NCBI GenBank assembly: GCA_934565415.1
Contig: CAKTHQ010000006.1
Location: forward strand, 11,478-75,477
Length of the DNA stretch: 64,000 bases
Reading direction: 5' to 3'
Source of the DNA: an uncultured Oscillospiraceae bacterium
GTDB lineage: Bacteria; Bacillota; Clostridia; Oscillospirales; Oscillospiraceae
Shown here: in pieces, positions 42,319 to 51,425 of the stretch
Numbering within the stretch: position 1 is the stretch's first letter
Layout of the letters: every line of letters begins with the position of its first letter
Made by a program: the position numbers and the translations under genes
The notes under the pieces: generated by a model
What the model saw: the letters and a program-made list of their open reading frames with translations, nothing else
Database searches by the model: none
What the model was told of the DNA's origin: nothing

Positions 42319-43028
42319 AGGATATTGTAAGGAAGGCTGCTTATGGATATAAAGCGGAATCATCATCATATATTCGACATTTGAGATCAGTAGGAATGAA
42401 GATTGGGGATGACTGCATTATATATGCTCCGACAAAGACATTGATTGATGAACAATACCCCTGGATGATCACGATTGGAGACCATGTGCGAATTACTGAA
42501 GGCGTAAAAATATTGACGCACGACTATTCGTGGTCAGTGCTCAAAAATTACCGGGGGGGGGTATTTGGAGCCAGCGGCATTGTTGAAATTGGCGATAATG
42601 TGTTTATTGGAATGAATGCGATTATTGAAAAAAATGTCAGAATTGGAGACAATGTTGTAATTGGTGCAGGAAGTGTAGTGACAAAAGACTGTTCCCCGAA
42701 CAGTGTGTACGCAGGTGTACCGGCGCAGAGAATTATGAGTATTGATGAGTTTTTCGAAAAGCGTTGCTCGAGGCAAAAAGCTGAAGCCAAGGAACTAGCA
42801 ATAAAATACCACGAGCGGTTTCAAAGAAGACCTGGTCAGAGCATCTTCCATGAGTATTTCATGTTGTTTGAAACATATGACAGTGCGTTGCAGAACAATA
42901 TATTTACGGATAAACTTCAACTGGGCAATACTCAAAATCTCTCAATTACATATATGAAAGAACATTCTCCTGAATTTTCAAGCTATGAAGAATTTATGAG
43001 GTATTGTTTTAATGAGGAACCAAACTAG
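42309..43028 (+). CDS. Hexapeptide-repeat O-acetyltransferase with a 9-G tract
   Basis: 239-residue left-handed beta-helix acetyltransferase (CatB/maltose-O-acetyltransferase type): DNVFIGMNAIIEKNVRIGDNVVIGAGSVVTKDCSPNSVYAGVPAQRI. A C-terminal extension of about 80 residues is unusual. GTG start 9 bases after GGGGGAG, inside the end of the polymerase gene. Codons 82-85 (Arg-Gly-Gly-Val) contain 9 consecutive G at 42553-42561; 8 or 10 G would bring a stop within about 20 or 12 codons. Confidence 0.87.
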   Translation: MGLKDIVRKAAYGYKAESSSYIRHLRSVGMKIGDDCIIYAPTKTLIDEQYPWMITIGDHVRITEGVKILTHDYSWSVLKNYRGGVFGASGIVEIGDNVFIGMNAIIEKNVRIGDNVVIGAGSVVTKDCSPNSVYAGVPAQRIMSIDEFFEKRCSRQKAEAKELAIKYHERFQRRPGQSIFHEYFMLFETYDSALQNNIFTDKLQLGNTQNLSITYMKEHSPEFSSYEEFMRYCFNEEPN

Positions 43029-43986
43029 AGAATGTGTATTGATTTTACCGTATTTCGGAGAGTTTAATAATTATTTTCCATTGTTTCTTAAGTCGTGTGC
43101 GTTAAATCCTAAATACACATGGATGATTTTTACGGATAATCAATTTGGTTATGAGTGCCCCCAAAATGTTCATGTGATAAAAACCACATTGGAAGACATA
43201 CGGAATAGTGCAAATGCAAAATTTGAATTCGATGTGTCGCTTGATTCCCCCTATAAATTGTGTGACTATAAACCGGCATATGGATTTATTTTTGAAGAAT
43301 ATATAAAGGATTACAAATATTGGGGGCACTGCGATTGCGATTTGCTTTTTGGAAATCTTGAAAAAATGCTAACCCCTTTGTTAAACAAAGGTTATGATAA
43401 ACTTTTTGCTGCGGGACATTTGACACTCTACAAAAATACATATGCTAACAATCGTCGGTTTATGAAACCGCTTGAAGGACGGTATCCATATAAGGAGGCG
43501 TTTACAACAAATAAAATTTTTGTGTTTGATGAAGACTGTAATAACAGCAGCAATGTGCATAAAGTTTTTTCTGAAGATGGAGCAAAGATATACGAAAGTG
43601 ATTTGAGTATGAATCCGTCAGTTTTCTCCGCAAAATTTATTCGGGCATTTTATGATGCTTCTCAACATAATTTTGTAAATGAGGAGTATAGGAGAGCGCG
43701 ATATTATTGGAACAACGGTAGTGTTATACGAATTGAGTGGAACGGTGCAGAACTTATTCAGACGGAATTTGCATATATCCATCTTCAAATGCGAAAAATG
43801 CGTGTTAAAGTGTCTTTAGATGATACCTGTTTCGAGATTTTACCGGACAGGTTTGTTAAAAAAGACTTACCGGATAATCGGAGCGATATGGACTTGATGA
43901 CGGTTGGTTGGCCATATTTGTATTGGGTAGATAACTATAGGAAACGGATAAAAAGATTCTATCAGAGAACTTTTGGCAAGCGGTAA
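43012..43986 (+). CDS. DUF6625-like putative glycosyltransferase
   Basis: 324-residue soluble protein. It starts CVLILPYFGEFNNYFPLFLKSC and has YWGHCDCDLLFGNLE, where CDCD resembles the DxD metal site of GT-A glycosyltransferases. I recognise the family as one found in capsule loci and of unproven function. Its start overlaps the acetyltransferase gene by 17 bases. Low GC. Confidence 0.75.
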   Translation: MRNQTRECVLILPYFGEFNNYFPLFLKSCALNPKYTWMIFTDNQFGYECPQNVHVIKTTLEDIRNSANAKFEFDVSLDSPYKLCDYKPAYGFIFEEYIKDYKYWGHCDCDLLFGNLEKMLTPLLNKGYDKLFAAGHLTLYKNTYANNRRFMKPLEGRYPYKEAFTTNKIFVFDEDCNNSSNVHKVFSEDGAKIYESDLSMNPSVFSAKFIRAFYDASQHNFVNEEYRRARYYWNNGSVIRIEWNGAELIQTEFAYIHLQMRKMRVKVSLDDTCFEILPDRFVKKDLPDNRSDMDLMTVGWPYLYWVDNYRKRIKRFYQRTFGKR

Positions 43987-44075
43987 CAACAATACACCAT
44001 AAACTGGGGTAATCAAATTATTTCTAATGTAAATATATAAAATTTGACTGGGGAAATAATAGAGGAGAATAGACT

Positions 44076-44888
44076 ATGATACCTAAGGTGATACACTACT
44101 GCTGGTTTGGAGGCAACCCGCTTCCAGAAGATGCGAAGAAATGCATAGCGTCATGGAAAAAATACTGTCCAGATTATGAAATAATAGAGTGGAATGAAAG
44201 CAACTATGATGTAAATAGTAATGCGTATATAAGAGCCGCATACAAGGAAAAAAAGTGGGCGTTTGTATCAGATTATGCCAGAGTAGATGTTCTGTATAAA
44301 TATGGTGGTGTATATATGGATACAGATGTCGAACTTATTAAACCACTGGATAAGTTCTTAAGTCACAGCTTGTTTTGCGGATGGGAATATCGAGATCCGC
44401 TGCTGGACAAAAAGAAAGTCGCATATGAAAATTCAGTAGCATTTGGTTTGGGATATGGTTCGGAGAAAGGTCATCCGGCATTAAAAGCAATTCTTAAATT
44501 ATACGATAATATGTCTTTTTATAATAAGGACGGGTCTTTGAATTTGATGGCGTGCCCGCATTATCAAACAGAAATATTGAAAAAGTTTGGCTTGGATGAC
44601 ACAAAAAGGACATTTCAAGAATTAGAAGCCGGAATTGCCGTTTATGAGGAAGATGTTTTTTCACCGAAATCTCCGCTGACGGGAATAATACACATTACGG
44701 ATGAAACGGTAAGTATCCATCATTTTTCGATGACCTGGATAAATGAAAAAGAAAGAAAACTTCAAAATTTGGAATGGAAACTTACAGAACGGTTTGGATA
44801 TAGTATTGCTCATGGAGTCACAAAGGTTGCATCGGTGCCGTATAGAATAGAAAAAAAGATAAAGAAAATAGCGGTAAAATCGGGATAA
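44076..44888 (+). CDS. Glycosyltransferase family 32 (DXD-type) protein
   Basis: 270-residue enzyme of the capsular polysaccharide synthesis/Gly_transf_sug group: IPKVIHYCWFGGNPLPEDAKKCIASWKKYCPDYEIIEWNE start and YGGVYMDTDVELIKPLD with the DxD motif. A GAGGAG-type site precedes the ATG. It would add one sugar of the repeat unit. Confidence 0.9.
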   Translation: MIPKVIHYCWFGGNPLPEDAKKCIASWKKYCPDYEIIEWNESNYDVNSNAYIRAAYKEKKWAFVSDYARVDVLYKYGGVYMDTDVELIKPLDKFLSHSLFCGWEYRDPLLDKKKVAYENSVAFGLGYGSEKGHPALKAILKLYDNMSFYNKDGSLNLMACPHYQTEILKKFGLDDTKRTFQELEAGIAVYEEDVFSPKSPLTGIIHITDETVSIHHFSMTWINEKERKLQNLEWKLTERFGYSIAHGVTKVASVPYRIEKKIKKIAVKSG

Positions 44889-44954
44889 AGCTCTTTACAT
44901 GAGAACTGGGCACAAAATGACAGAAGGAGTTTAGGGCGATAGGCCCCGAATACA

Positions 44955-46397
44955 ATGCAAAAATCACTCGCTAAAAATTCAATTTATAATATTATCTACA
45001 CGGTTGTCAATATACTATTTCCATTTGCAACTTCCATTTATGTCTCGAGGATCCTGCTTCCTGCCGGTGTTGGAAAGGTTGCGTCGGCGCAGAATATTGC
45101 ATCATATTTTGTGACGCTTGCAGCTTTGGGACTGCCGTCCTATGGTGTGCGTGAATTTGCAAAGATTCGGGATAGTGAAGCGAAAAAGAACAAGCTGTTT
45201 ACGGAGCTGCTGCTGCTGAATATTGTATCAACAACTCTGGCGGTGGTTGGCTTTTTTGCGCTTGTGCTTGCAAATGCGGGGTTTCACGGAGAATGGGCGC
45301 TCTATGGTGTATGTGGCCTTGCCATTGTTTTTAACTATCTGAACATTGACTGGATGTATAATGGCCTGGAAGAATACGGCTACATCACCGGCAGGAGCCT
45401 GGCAATGAAAGGAATTTCGTTGCTTGCGCTGTTTCTCTTTGTGAAAACAAGGCAGGATTATGTTGTTTATGCCCTGATTTCGAGTCTGGCAACCGGTGGT
45501 AATTACGTTTTCAATGTGATTCATTCCAGAAAGTTTGTCAAAATCTGTTTTTCCGGGATTGAACTAAAAAAACATTTGAAACCGGTGCTTCTAATTGCCT
45601 GCATTATTTTTCTGTCCAGTATTTATAATAAGATCGATGTGACGATGCTAAATATGATGGCAACGGATGAGTCCGTTGGCTTCTATTCATATGCCCAAAA
45701 GACAGTTACCATGGTTCTTACAATGGCAAATGCGGTTACTGCTGCACTTCTACCCAGACTGAGCTACTATTATGAAAATGATCGGGATGGTTTTTACCGG
45801 CTTTTGGACAAAGGCTTTCAAATCCTTTGCCTGATGACGCTCCCTTTGGCGGTTGGTATGGCTTTGGTAGCATCGCAGACAGTGGAGTTCCTTTATGGAG
45901 AGGCCTTCGCACCGGCGGCTTGGACTATCCGGCTTATGTGTCCTCTGATTTTAATTAAGGGCTTTGGTGATTTGTTTTGTTATCAGCTGGTTTACAGTAC
46001 TAAAAGCGAAAAAATCATTTTGCCTGCGTCGGCTTCTGCATCTATAATCAATGTTATCATGAATGCGGCATTGATTCCAGTTCTATTGCAAAATGGAGCC
46101 GTGATTGCATCGGTTATCAGTGAATTGGTAACAAATGCCATCCAGTTTATTTATATGAAAAAGAAGGTCCATTTTGGCATTAACTGGAAGGCGCTTGCTA
46201 CAGGCCTATTGAGTACAGCCATTATGTCCGTATGTGTGTTGGGACTTATGGCTCTGAAACTGCCCAATACGATTGGCCTTTTTGTAGAAGTAGGATGCGG
46301 GGCACTGGTTTATGTGGGAATCAACCTGATGATGAAAAATGCACTGATGTTTGAAATGATTCAAAAGGTCAGAACGAAGCTATTGCACAAACCATAA
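44955..46397 (+). CDS. Oligosaccharide flippase (Wzx-type, MOP superfamily)
   Basis: 480-residue membrane protein with 12-14 helices. AKNSIYNIIYTVVNILFPFATSIYVSRILLPAGVGKVASAQNIASYF is a classic polysaccharide flippase start. It would turn the lipid-linked repeat unit to the outer face for the polymerase. Last plus-strand gene of the locus; its base composition rises towards that of the flanking genome. Confidence 0.92.
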   Translation: MQKSLAKNSIYNIIYTVVNILFPFATSIYVSRILLPAGVGKVASAQNIASYFVTLAALGLPSYGVREFAKIRDSEAKKNKLFTELLLLNIVSTTLAVVGFFALVLANAGFHGEWALYGVCGLAIVFNYLNIDWMYNGLEEYGYITGRSLAMKGISLLALFLFVKTRQDYVVYALISSLATGGNYVFNVIHSRKFVKICFSGIELKKHLKPVLLIACIIFLSSIYNKIDVTMLNMMATDESVGFYSYAQKTVTMVLTMANAVTAALLPRLSYYYENDRDGFYRLLDKGFQILCLMTLPLAVGMALVASQTVEFLYGEAFAPAAWTIRLMCPLILIKGFGDLFCYQLVYSTKSEKIILPASASASIINVIMNAALIPVLLQNGAVIASVISELVTNAIQFIYMKKKVHFGINWKALATGLLSTAIMSVCVLGLMALKLPNTIGLFVEVGCGALVYVGINLMMKNALMFEMIQKVRTKLLHKP

Positions 46398-46403
46398 ACC
46401 ACA

Positions 46404-46591
46404 CCGCCCCCCTGGGCCTCCTGATGTCGTCGCACCAAACATCAGTTTGCGCAAGAGGGCGGTGCTGTATACGGTATACCGGCTTTTGCAGAAACCGCAA
46501 GCGTTTTCCGGGAGCCAAATAATTCAGAAAAAACCCTCATAACTCCAACCAGCCCGTTCTACCCCACCTCCGGGGCCGAACGGGCTGCTTT
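46404..46591. terminator. End-of-locus hairpins
   Basis: A branched hairpin at about 46408-46467 (outer CACCGCCC/GGGCGGTG, inner CTGATGT/ACATCAG) and a terminator with 9-bp stem (46551-46559 with 46578-46586) enclosing an inner CCCC/GGGG stem and followed by GCTTTTATT. They separate two converging transcription units. Confidence 0.75.
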
Positions 46592-46593
46592 TA

Positions 46594-47661
46594 TTACACT
46601 TTGTAGAATTCCTTATACCACTCCGCGAACCTTCGCAGCCCCTCCCTTAGGGGGGTATCGGGCTTAAAGCCGAAGTCCCGTTCCAGGGGGGTGGTGTCGG
46701 CGTAGGTGACGGGGACGTCGCCGGGCTGCATGGGGACCAGTTGTTTGTGGGCTTCGAAATCGTAGTCCGCAGGGAGTACCTGGGCCCTTACCAGCTCCTC
46801 GGAGAGAATCCGGACGAAGTCTAAGAGGTTTTCCGGATTGGAGTTGCCGATGTTGTATACGGCGTAGGGGGGGATGGGCAGGCCGTCTTCTCCGGTTTTC
46901 TTTTCCGGGGCCCCCTGCATCACCCGCAGGACCCCTTCCACGATGTCGTCCACATAGGTAAAGTCCCGCTGGCAGTTGCCGTAGTTGAAAATCTGGATGG
47001 TTTCGCCCTTCAATAGCTTGTTGGTAAAGCCAAAGTAGGCCATATCCGGCCGGCCGGCGGGGCCGTAGACGGTAAAGAACCGCAGACCGGTGGAGGGAAT
47101 GTTATAGAGCTTACTGTAGGCGTGGGCCATGAGCTCGTTGCTCTTTTTGGTGGCAGCGTACAGGGACACCGGGTGATCTACCTTATCCTCCGTAGAGTAG
47201 GGCACCTTTTTGTTGCTGCCGTATACGCTGGAGGAGGAGGCGTACACCAGGTGGGCAACCATGTTGTGGCGGCAGGCCTCCAGGATGTTGTAGAAGCCAA
47301 TCAGGTTACTCTGGATGTAGGCGTCCGGGTTGGTGATGGAGTACCGGACCCCGGCCTGGGCGGCCAGGTTTACAACCACATCCGGCCTATGGGCTTCGAA
47401 TATGCCGTCGATGGTATTTTTGTCCGCAATGTCGCCCGTTACAAAGGTCCATTTGGATTCCGGGTGCCGGGCAGCCAGGGCGGCGATTCTCTCCAGACGC
47501 CAATGCTTGATGGATACATCGTAGTAGTCGTTCAGATTGTCGATGCCCACGATGTTTATGGGAGATACGGTATCCAGAAGCTTCAGTACCAGATTGGCGC
47601 CGATAAAGCCCGCGGCACCGGTTACGAAAACGGTTTTGTTCTGTAAATCGATCTGATCCAT
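46594..47661 (-). CDS. NAD-dependent epimerase, probable UDP-glucuronate 4-epimerase
   Basis: 355-residue extended SDR. NAD motif TGAAGFIG at 14-21, the catalytic serine in YASSSSVYG and Tyr/Lys in SLYAATKKS. RPDMAYFGFTNKLLKGETIQIFNYG and QPGDVPVTYAD are typical of UDP-glucuronate epimerases. It makes UDP-galacturonate from UDP-glucuronate, the product of the dehydrogenase encoded 9 bp upstream. The two form a precursor operon opposing the assembly genes. Confidence 0.87.
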   Translation of the reverse strand: MDQIDLQNKTVFVTGAAGFIGANLVLKLLDTVSPINIVGIDNLNDYYDVSIKHWRLERIAALAARHPESKWTFVTGDIADKNTIDGIFEAHRPDVVVNLAAQAGVRYSITNPDAYIQSNLIGFYNILEACRHNMVAHLVYASSSSVYGSNKKVPYSTEDKVDHPVSLYAATKKSNELMAHAYSKLYNIPSTGLRFFTVYGPAGRPDMAYFGFTNKLLKGETIQIFNYGNCQRDFTYVDDIVEGVLRVMQGAPEKKTGEDGLPIPPYAVYNIGNSNPENLLDFVRILSEELVRAQVLPADYDFEAHKQLVPMQPGDVPVTYADTTPLERDFGFKPDTPLREGLRRFAEWYKEFYKV

Positions 47662-47670
47662 GGTTCCTCC

Positions 47671-49137
47671 TTAGTCCCGCTTGAAGATGTCCCGGGTGAA
47701 GACCTTGTCCTTTACATCGTCCAGGCAGCTGTCGTACCGGTTGGCGATGATGCAGCCGGACTGGGCCTTGAACTTCTTCAGGTTGTTGACCACCTTGCTG
47801 CCGAAGAAGGTATCCCCGTCCTTCAGGGTGGGCTCATAGATGATGACGGTAGCGCCCTTGGCCTTGATGCGCTTCATCACCCCCTGGATGGCGGACTGGC
47901 GGAAGTTATCGGAATTGGCCTTCATGGTCAGCCGGTATACGCCTACCACGGTCTCTTTTTCCTTGCTCTCGCTCCAGCTGTCGTTGGCCTCGTAGCCGCC
48001 GGCAATTTCCAGCACCTTGTCCGCAATAAAGTCCTTCCGGGTCCGGTTACTTTCCACAATGGCGGTCATCATGTTCTGGGGCACATCCTGGAAGTTGGCC
48101 AGCAGCTGCTTGGTGTCCTTGGGCAGGCAGTAGCCGCCGTAGCCAAAGCTGGGGTTATTGTAATGAGTGCCGATCCGGGGGTCCAGGCACACGCCGTCGA
48201 TGATGTCTTTTGTGTTCAGCCCCTTGGTCTCGGCGTAGGTGTCCAGCTCATTAAAGTAGCTCACCCGCAGGGCCAGGTAGGTATTGGCAAAGAGCTTGAC
48301 GGCTTCGGCCTCGGTAAAGCCCATAAACAGGGTGGGGATGTCCTCTTTGATGGCCCCCTGCTGCAAAAGAGAGGCGAAAATCTCCGCCTTTTTGCGGCTG
48401 GCCCCATCGCAGGAGACAATGATCCGGCTGGGGTACAGGTTATCGTACAGGGCTTTGCTCTCCCGCAGGAATTCCGGGCTGAACAGAATATTGTCCGTAC
48501 CGTACTTTTTCCGGACGGAGGCGGTGTAGCCTACGGGGATAGTGGACTTGATAACCATGGTGGCATTGGGGTTTACCTTCAGCACCAGCTCGATGACGGC
48601 CTCCACGGCGGAGGTGTCGAAGTAGTTCTTCTTGCTGTCGTAGTTGGTGGGGGCGGCGATGACCACAAAGTCGGCATCCCGGTAGGCTTTTTCCCCATCC
48701 AGGGTGGCGGTCAGGTCCAGATCCTTTTCGGAAAGGTATTTTTCAATGTATTCGTCCTGAATGGGGGACTTCCGCCGGTTGATGAGGTCCACCTTTTCGG
48801 GGATAATATCCACGGCGGTAACGTGGTTGTGCTGGGAAAGAAGCGTGGCAATAGACAGCCCCACATAGCCGGTACCGGCTACGGCTATATTGTAGGCCCG
48901 GCCCGGGGCGGACTTGGGGGCGGGGTCTTCTACATACAGGTCGGTAATTTCAAAGTCCAGGGCCTGAGCCAGGGCCTCCAGCTGCTCGATGGAGGGCTGA
49001 AAGGTCTGCTTTTCCAGCTGCCCGATCATGGATCGGTTGATGCCGGTTTTTTCGGCCAGCTGGGCCTGGGTCAGGCCTTTGGCCTTCCGCCCTGCTTTTA
49101 CCGTTTGGGCAAGGAGTGCAAAGGATAGCTTTTTCAT
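47671..49137 (-). CDS. Fusion of XRE DNA-binding domain and UDP-glucose 6-dehydrogenase
   Basis: 488-residue protein. Residues about 10-66 form a complete HTH_3 domain ([52 protein letters not shown]). After a short Pro-rich linker comes a full nucleotide-sugar dehydrogenase: GTGYVG at 88-93, FSPEFLRE, the central helix with [15 protein letters not shown] and the catalytic Cys337 in [10 protein letters not shown]. It would oxidise UDP-glucose to UDP-glucuronate and also bind DNA. A perfect palindrome lies on its promoter. The fusion is in one uninterrupted frame. Confidence 0.92.
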   Translation of the reverse strand: MKKLSFALLAQTVKAGRKAKGLTQAQLAEKTGINRSMIGQLEKQTFQPSIEQLEALAQALDFEITDLYVEDPAPKSAPGRAYNIAVAGTGYVGLSIATLLSQHNHVTAVDIIPEKVDLINRRKSPIQDEYIEKYLSEKDLDLTATLDGEKAYRDADFVVIAAPTNYDSKKNYFDTSAVEAVIELVLKVNPNATMVIKSTIPVGYTASVRKKYGTDNILFSPEFLRESKALYDNLYPSRIIVSCDGASRKKAEIFASLLQQGAIKEDIPTLFMGFTEAEAVKLFANTYLALRVSYFNELDTYAETKGLNTKDIIDGVCLDPRIGTHYNNPSFGYGGYCLPKDTKQLLANFQDVPQNMMTAIVESNRTRKDFIADKVLEIAGGYEANDSWSESKEKETVVGVYRLTMKANSDNFRQSAIQGVMKRIKAKGATVIIYEPTLKDGDTFFGSKVVNNLKKFKAQSGCIIANRYDSCLDDVKDKVFTRDIFKRD

Positions 49138-49158
49138 ATGGAAGGACCCTCCTTTTAA

Positions 49159-49195
49159 ATGATATTATTTATATCATACATAACACAACAGTAAA
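49159..49195 (-). promoter_or_regulatory. Promoter with palindromic operator upstream of the HTH-dehydrogenase gene
   Basis: Minus-strand TTTACT (49190-49195), 16 bp, TATAAA (49168-49173). A perfect inverted repeat ATGATAT-TATTT-ATATCAT (49159-49177) covers the -10 box. A second perfect palindrome, GATATT-TAT-AATATC, is at 49308-49322. GGAGG follows before the ATG. Confidence 0.75.
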
Positions 49196-49329
49196 ATGGA
49201 AATCCCATCTCTATCGGGAATTCTATCATATCAAAAGGGAGAAATCAAGAAAAAGTTGCTGAAAATAGGGGCGCTTTTGAAAAATCTCTTGATGAGCATA
49301 CGGAGAGGATATTTATAATATCTTTTTAT

Positions 49330-50034
49330 CTACAGCTGCCGGAGAATGGCCTGCAGGTCGAATTCCTCCAGGCGGCTTTTTTTGCAGCCCAGGGCAATAA
49401 AGCGCTTGACTTTGTCCTGACGGAAGGGGACGGTTACAAGGCCCTCCGTATTCAGGGTGGGATTCATGGCTACGATGCATAGGCCCAGGCGGCTGCGGAC
49501 CAGGGACAGAAGGGAGTTGTCTTCGTCGGCCTCGGCAACGATCCGGGGGTGGAGCTTCAGGTCCCGCAGCGCCACCTCGTAAAGCTTATAAAATAGGCCG
49601 CTTTTGGTGTGGCCAACCATGGCCTGACCGGCCAGATCCTCCGGCAATAGCTCCTTCCGGTTGGCCAGGGGATGGGTGGGGTAAAGGCAGACATACAGGG
49701 GCTGCTCCGCCAGGTCAAAGAATACAATGTCGGAGTACCGCTCCGAGGGGGCGCAGAGGACCAGGTCCAGTTCGTCCTCCTCCAGCAGGTCCTGCAGGGC
49801 GAAGGATACATCGTTGCGGATGCGGACATAGGCCCCGGGGTAGACCTTTTGGTAGGCTCCTATAAAAGCGGGGATAACCTGCCCGGGCATAGCGGTGATG
49901 GCTCCCAGCCGCAGGACCCGGTGCTCCCGGAGGGCGGCCCGGATGCCCTGGTCCAGCTGATCTACGGCGCCTTGGGCATATCGGCGAAAAACGGCCCCCT
50001 GAGGGCTCAAGCGAATGCTCCGCCCTTGCTTGAG
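49330..50034 (-). pseudogene. LysR family regulator, 5'-truncated
   Basis: About 235 C-terminal residues of a LysR-type regulator: the end of the DNA-binding region (LFLKQGRSIRLSPQGAVF) and a complete effector domain (HRVLRLGAITAMPGQVIPAFIGAYQKVYPG to the stop). The first 40 or so residues with the recognition helix are missing, because the sequence switches at about 50035 to another gene's remnant. The minus-strand frame runs on beyond the junction, but only through antisense of that remnant. Confidence 0.8.
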
Positions 50035-50574
50035 GAAGAGGAGCTGAAGCAGGAGGGCGGTATGCTGTACCTGCTGCTGGATTCCGAGACCTTTGAGGTC
50101 TGGAAGACCAAGCTGGCTTCCGCCGGTATCTCCGATGCCGATATCGAAAAGTATCTGGAAGCCAACGGCACCAGCACCCCGGTCTTTGCCCACGGCGAAA
50201 CTCTGGAAGAGGCTGCTGCCGCTGCCGGTGTGAACGCCGACAACCTGAAGGCTACCGTAGAAAAGTACAACGGCTTTGTGGCCGCCGGTTCCGATGCCGA
50301 CTTCGGCAGAGCCGCTACCTACCTGACCAAGACCATCGGCGAGGGCCCCTACTACCTGATCGAGCAGAAGCCCCGCTTCGCTACCACCATGGGCGGCCTG
50401 GTCATCAACACCTCCATGCAGGTGCTGAATGAATCCGGCGAGGCCATCCCCGGCCTGTACGCCGCCGGTGAAAACTGCGGCCAGGTCATGGGCGACGACT
50501 CCCCCTCCGGCGCCAACAACGCCTGGGCCCTGACCTCCGGCAAGCTGGCTGCGGAAGCCATTGCCGCGAAGTAA
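50035..50574 (+). pseudogene. Flavin (fumarate-reductase-like) protein, 3' remnant
   Basis: About 180 C-terminal residues of an FAD_binding_2 reductase: GGMLYLLLDSETF, GPYYLIEQKPRFATTMGGLVINTSMQVL and IPGLYAAGENCGQVMGDDSPSGANNAWALTSG. The FMN domain, FAD-binding motif and most of the active site are missing. It differs from the intact paralogue at 15.4 kb in lacking HH before TMGG and the GANRLGG arginine, so it belonged to another subfamily. Its junction with the LysR remnant lies in a purine-rich stretch around 50020-50045. Confidence 0.8.
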
Positions 50575-50591
50575 GACCATAACAAAGCGTT

Positions 50592-50622
50592 CCCCCCCTG
50601 CCGTAAGGCAGAGGGGGATTCC
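50592..50622 (+). terminator. Terminator after the flavin reductase remnant
   Basis: CCCCCCTGCC-GTAA-GGCAGAGGGGG stem with one bulge, followed by a short T-containing tail. Confidence 0.65.
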
Positions 50623-50627
50623 TATTG

Positions 50628-51410
50628 TTAAATCAGGCCATAGTGCTCCATGGCTTTTTGTACGCCGTCCTCCGGCAGGGGGGCGGTAACGTATTCGACG
50701 ATACCCTTTACCTCCTCCATGCCGTTGCCCATGCACACACTGTGGGCGGCGGCCTCAAACATGGGCAGGTCGTTGGTGCTGTCACCGATGGCCAGGGTTT
50801 CGGACTGCGGAATATTGAGCGCTTCCAATAGAGCCCGCATCCCGTCGGCCTTGGAGCAGCCTTTCAGAACGAATTCCGTAAAGCCGTCCGTGCCCCGGTG
50901 GATGACGGTAAACCAGGGCTCCATGGCCTTTTGGAAGCCCAGAGCGTTTTTCGCCTCCGGGCACCAGGAGACAAACTTCATAAACCGGGGATGCTCCTGT
51001 ACGGTGGTGATGGGGAACCCCTTTTCCCGCATCTGCTGAATTTCCAATTGCTGCTTGGGGTAACCCAAGTGGTTCGGGTCATACGCCATGCTTCCGTCGC
51101 TGCATTCATACAGGGGCAGGATGTTCCATTTTTCTACCTGTTCCCGCACATAGGCACAAAGGCGTTCGTCCGGATGGCGGCGGTATAGCCAGCTGCCGTT
51201 CAGCTTTATTTCCATGCCGCAGCCGCAGATCCAGCCGGAAAAGTCCATTTCCCGGATCCGGGGGTCAATGTGGGCGTAGGGCCTGCCGGTATTGACCACG
51301 GGGATGTGGCCGCCCTCCCGCAGGGCGGTAACGGTCTTTGCCGCGGAAGGGGGGATGAATAAGGTTTTGGTATCGACGACGGTGCCGTCGAGATCGAAAA
51401 AGACGACCAT
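50628..51410 (-). CDS. HAD-IIB (Cof-type) phosphatase
   Basis: 260-residue HAD hydrolase. Motif I is FFDLDGTVVDTKT at the N-terminus, with NTGRPYAH, a type IIB cap, then the lysine of KGCSKADGMRALLEALN and motif III/IV AIGDSTNDLPMF. Cof-type enzymes dephosphorylate sugar phosphates and similar small molecules. Possibly cotranscribed with the C69 peptidase ending 15 bp upstream. Confidence 0.92.
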   Translation of the reverse strand: MVVFFDLDGTVVDTKTLFIPPSAAKTVTALREGGHIPVVNTGRPYAHIDPRIREMDFSGWICGCGMEIKLNGSWLYRRHPDERLCAYVREQVEKWNILPLYECSDGSMAYDPNHLGYPKQQLEIQQMREKGFPITTVQEHPRFMKFVSWCPEAKNALGFQKAMEPWFTVIHRGTDGFTEFVLKGCSKADGMRALLEALNIPQSETLAIGDSTNDLPMFEAAAHSVCMGNGMEEVKGIVEYVTAPLPEDGVQKAMEHYGLI

Positions 51411-51425
51411 TTTGTTCCTCTCTTT

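Noticed and set aside
35457..46397. Possible mobile element or prophage in the AT-rich region
   Set aside because: No integrase, transposase, terminal repeats or phage genes seen; genes fit a capsule locus.
49330..50736. Single 468-codon minus-strand gene
   Set aside because: Only the C-terminal half is LysR-like; the N-terminal half is antisense of a flavin reductase fragment, so it is a junction of two remnants.
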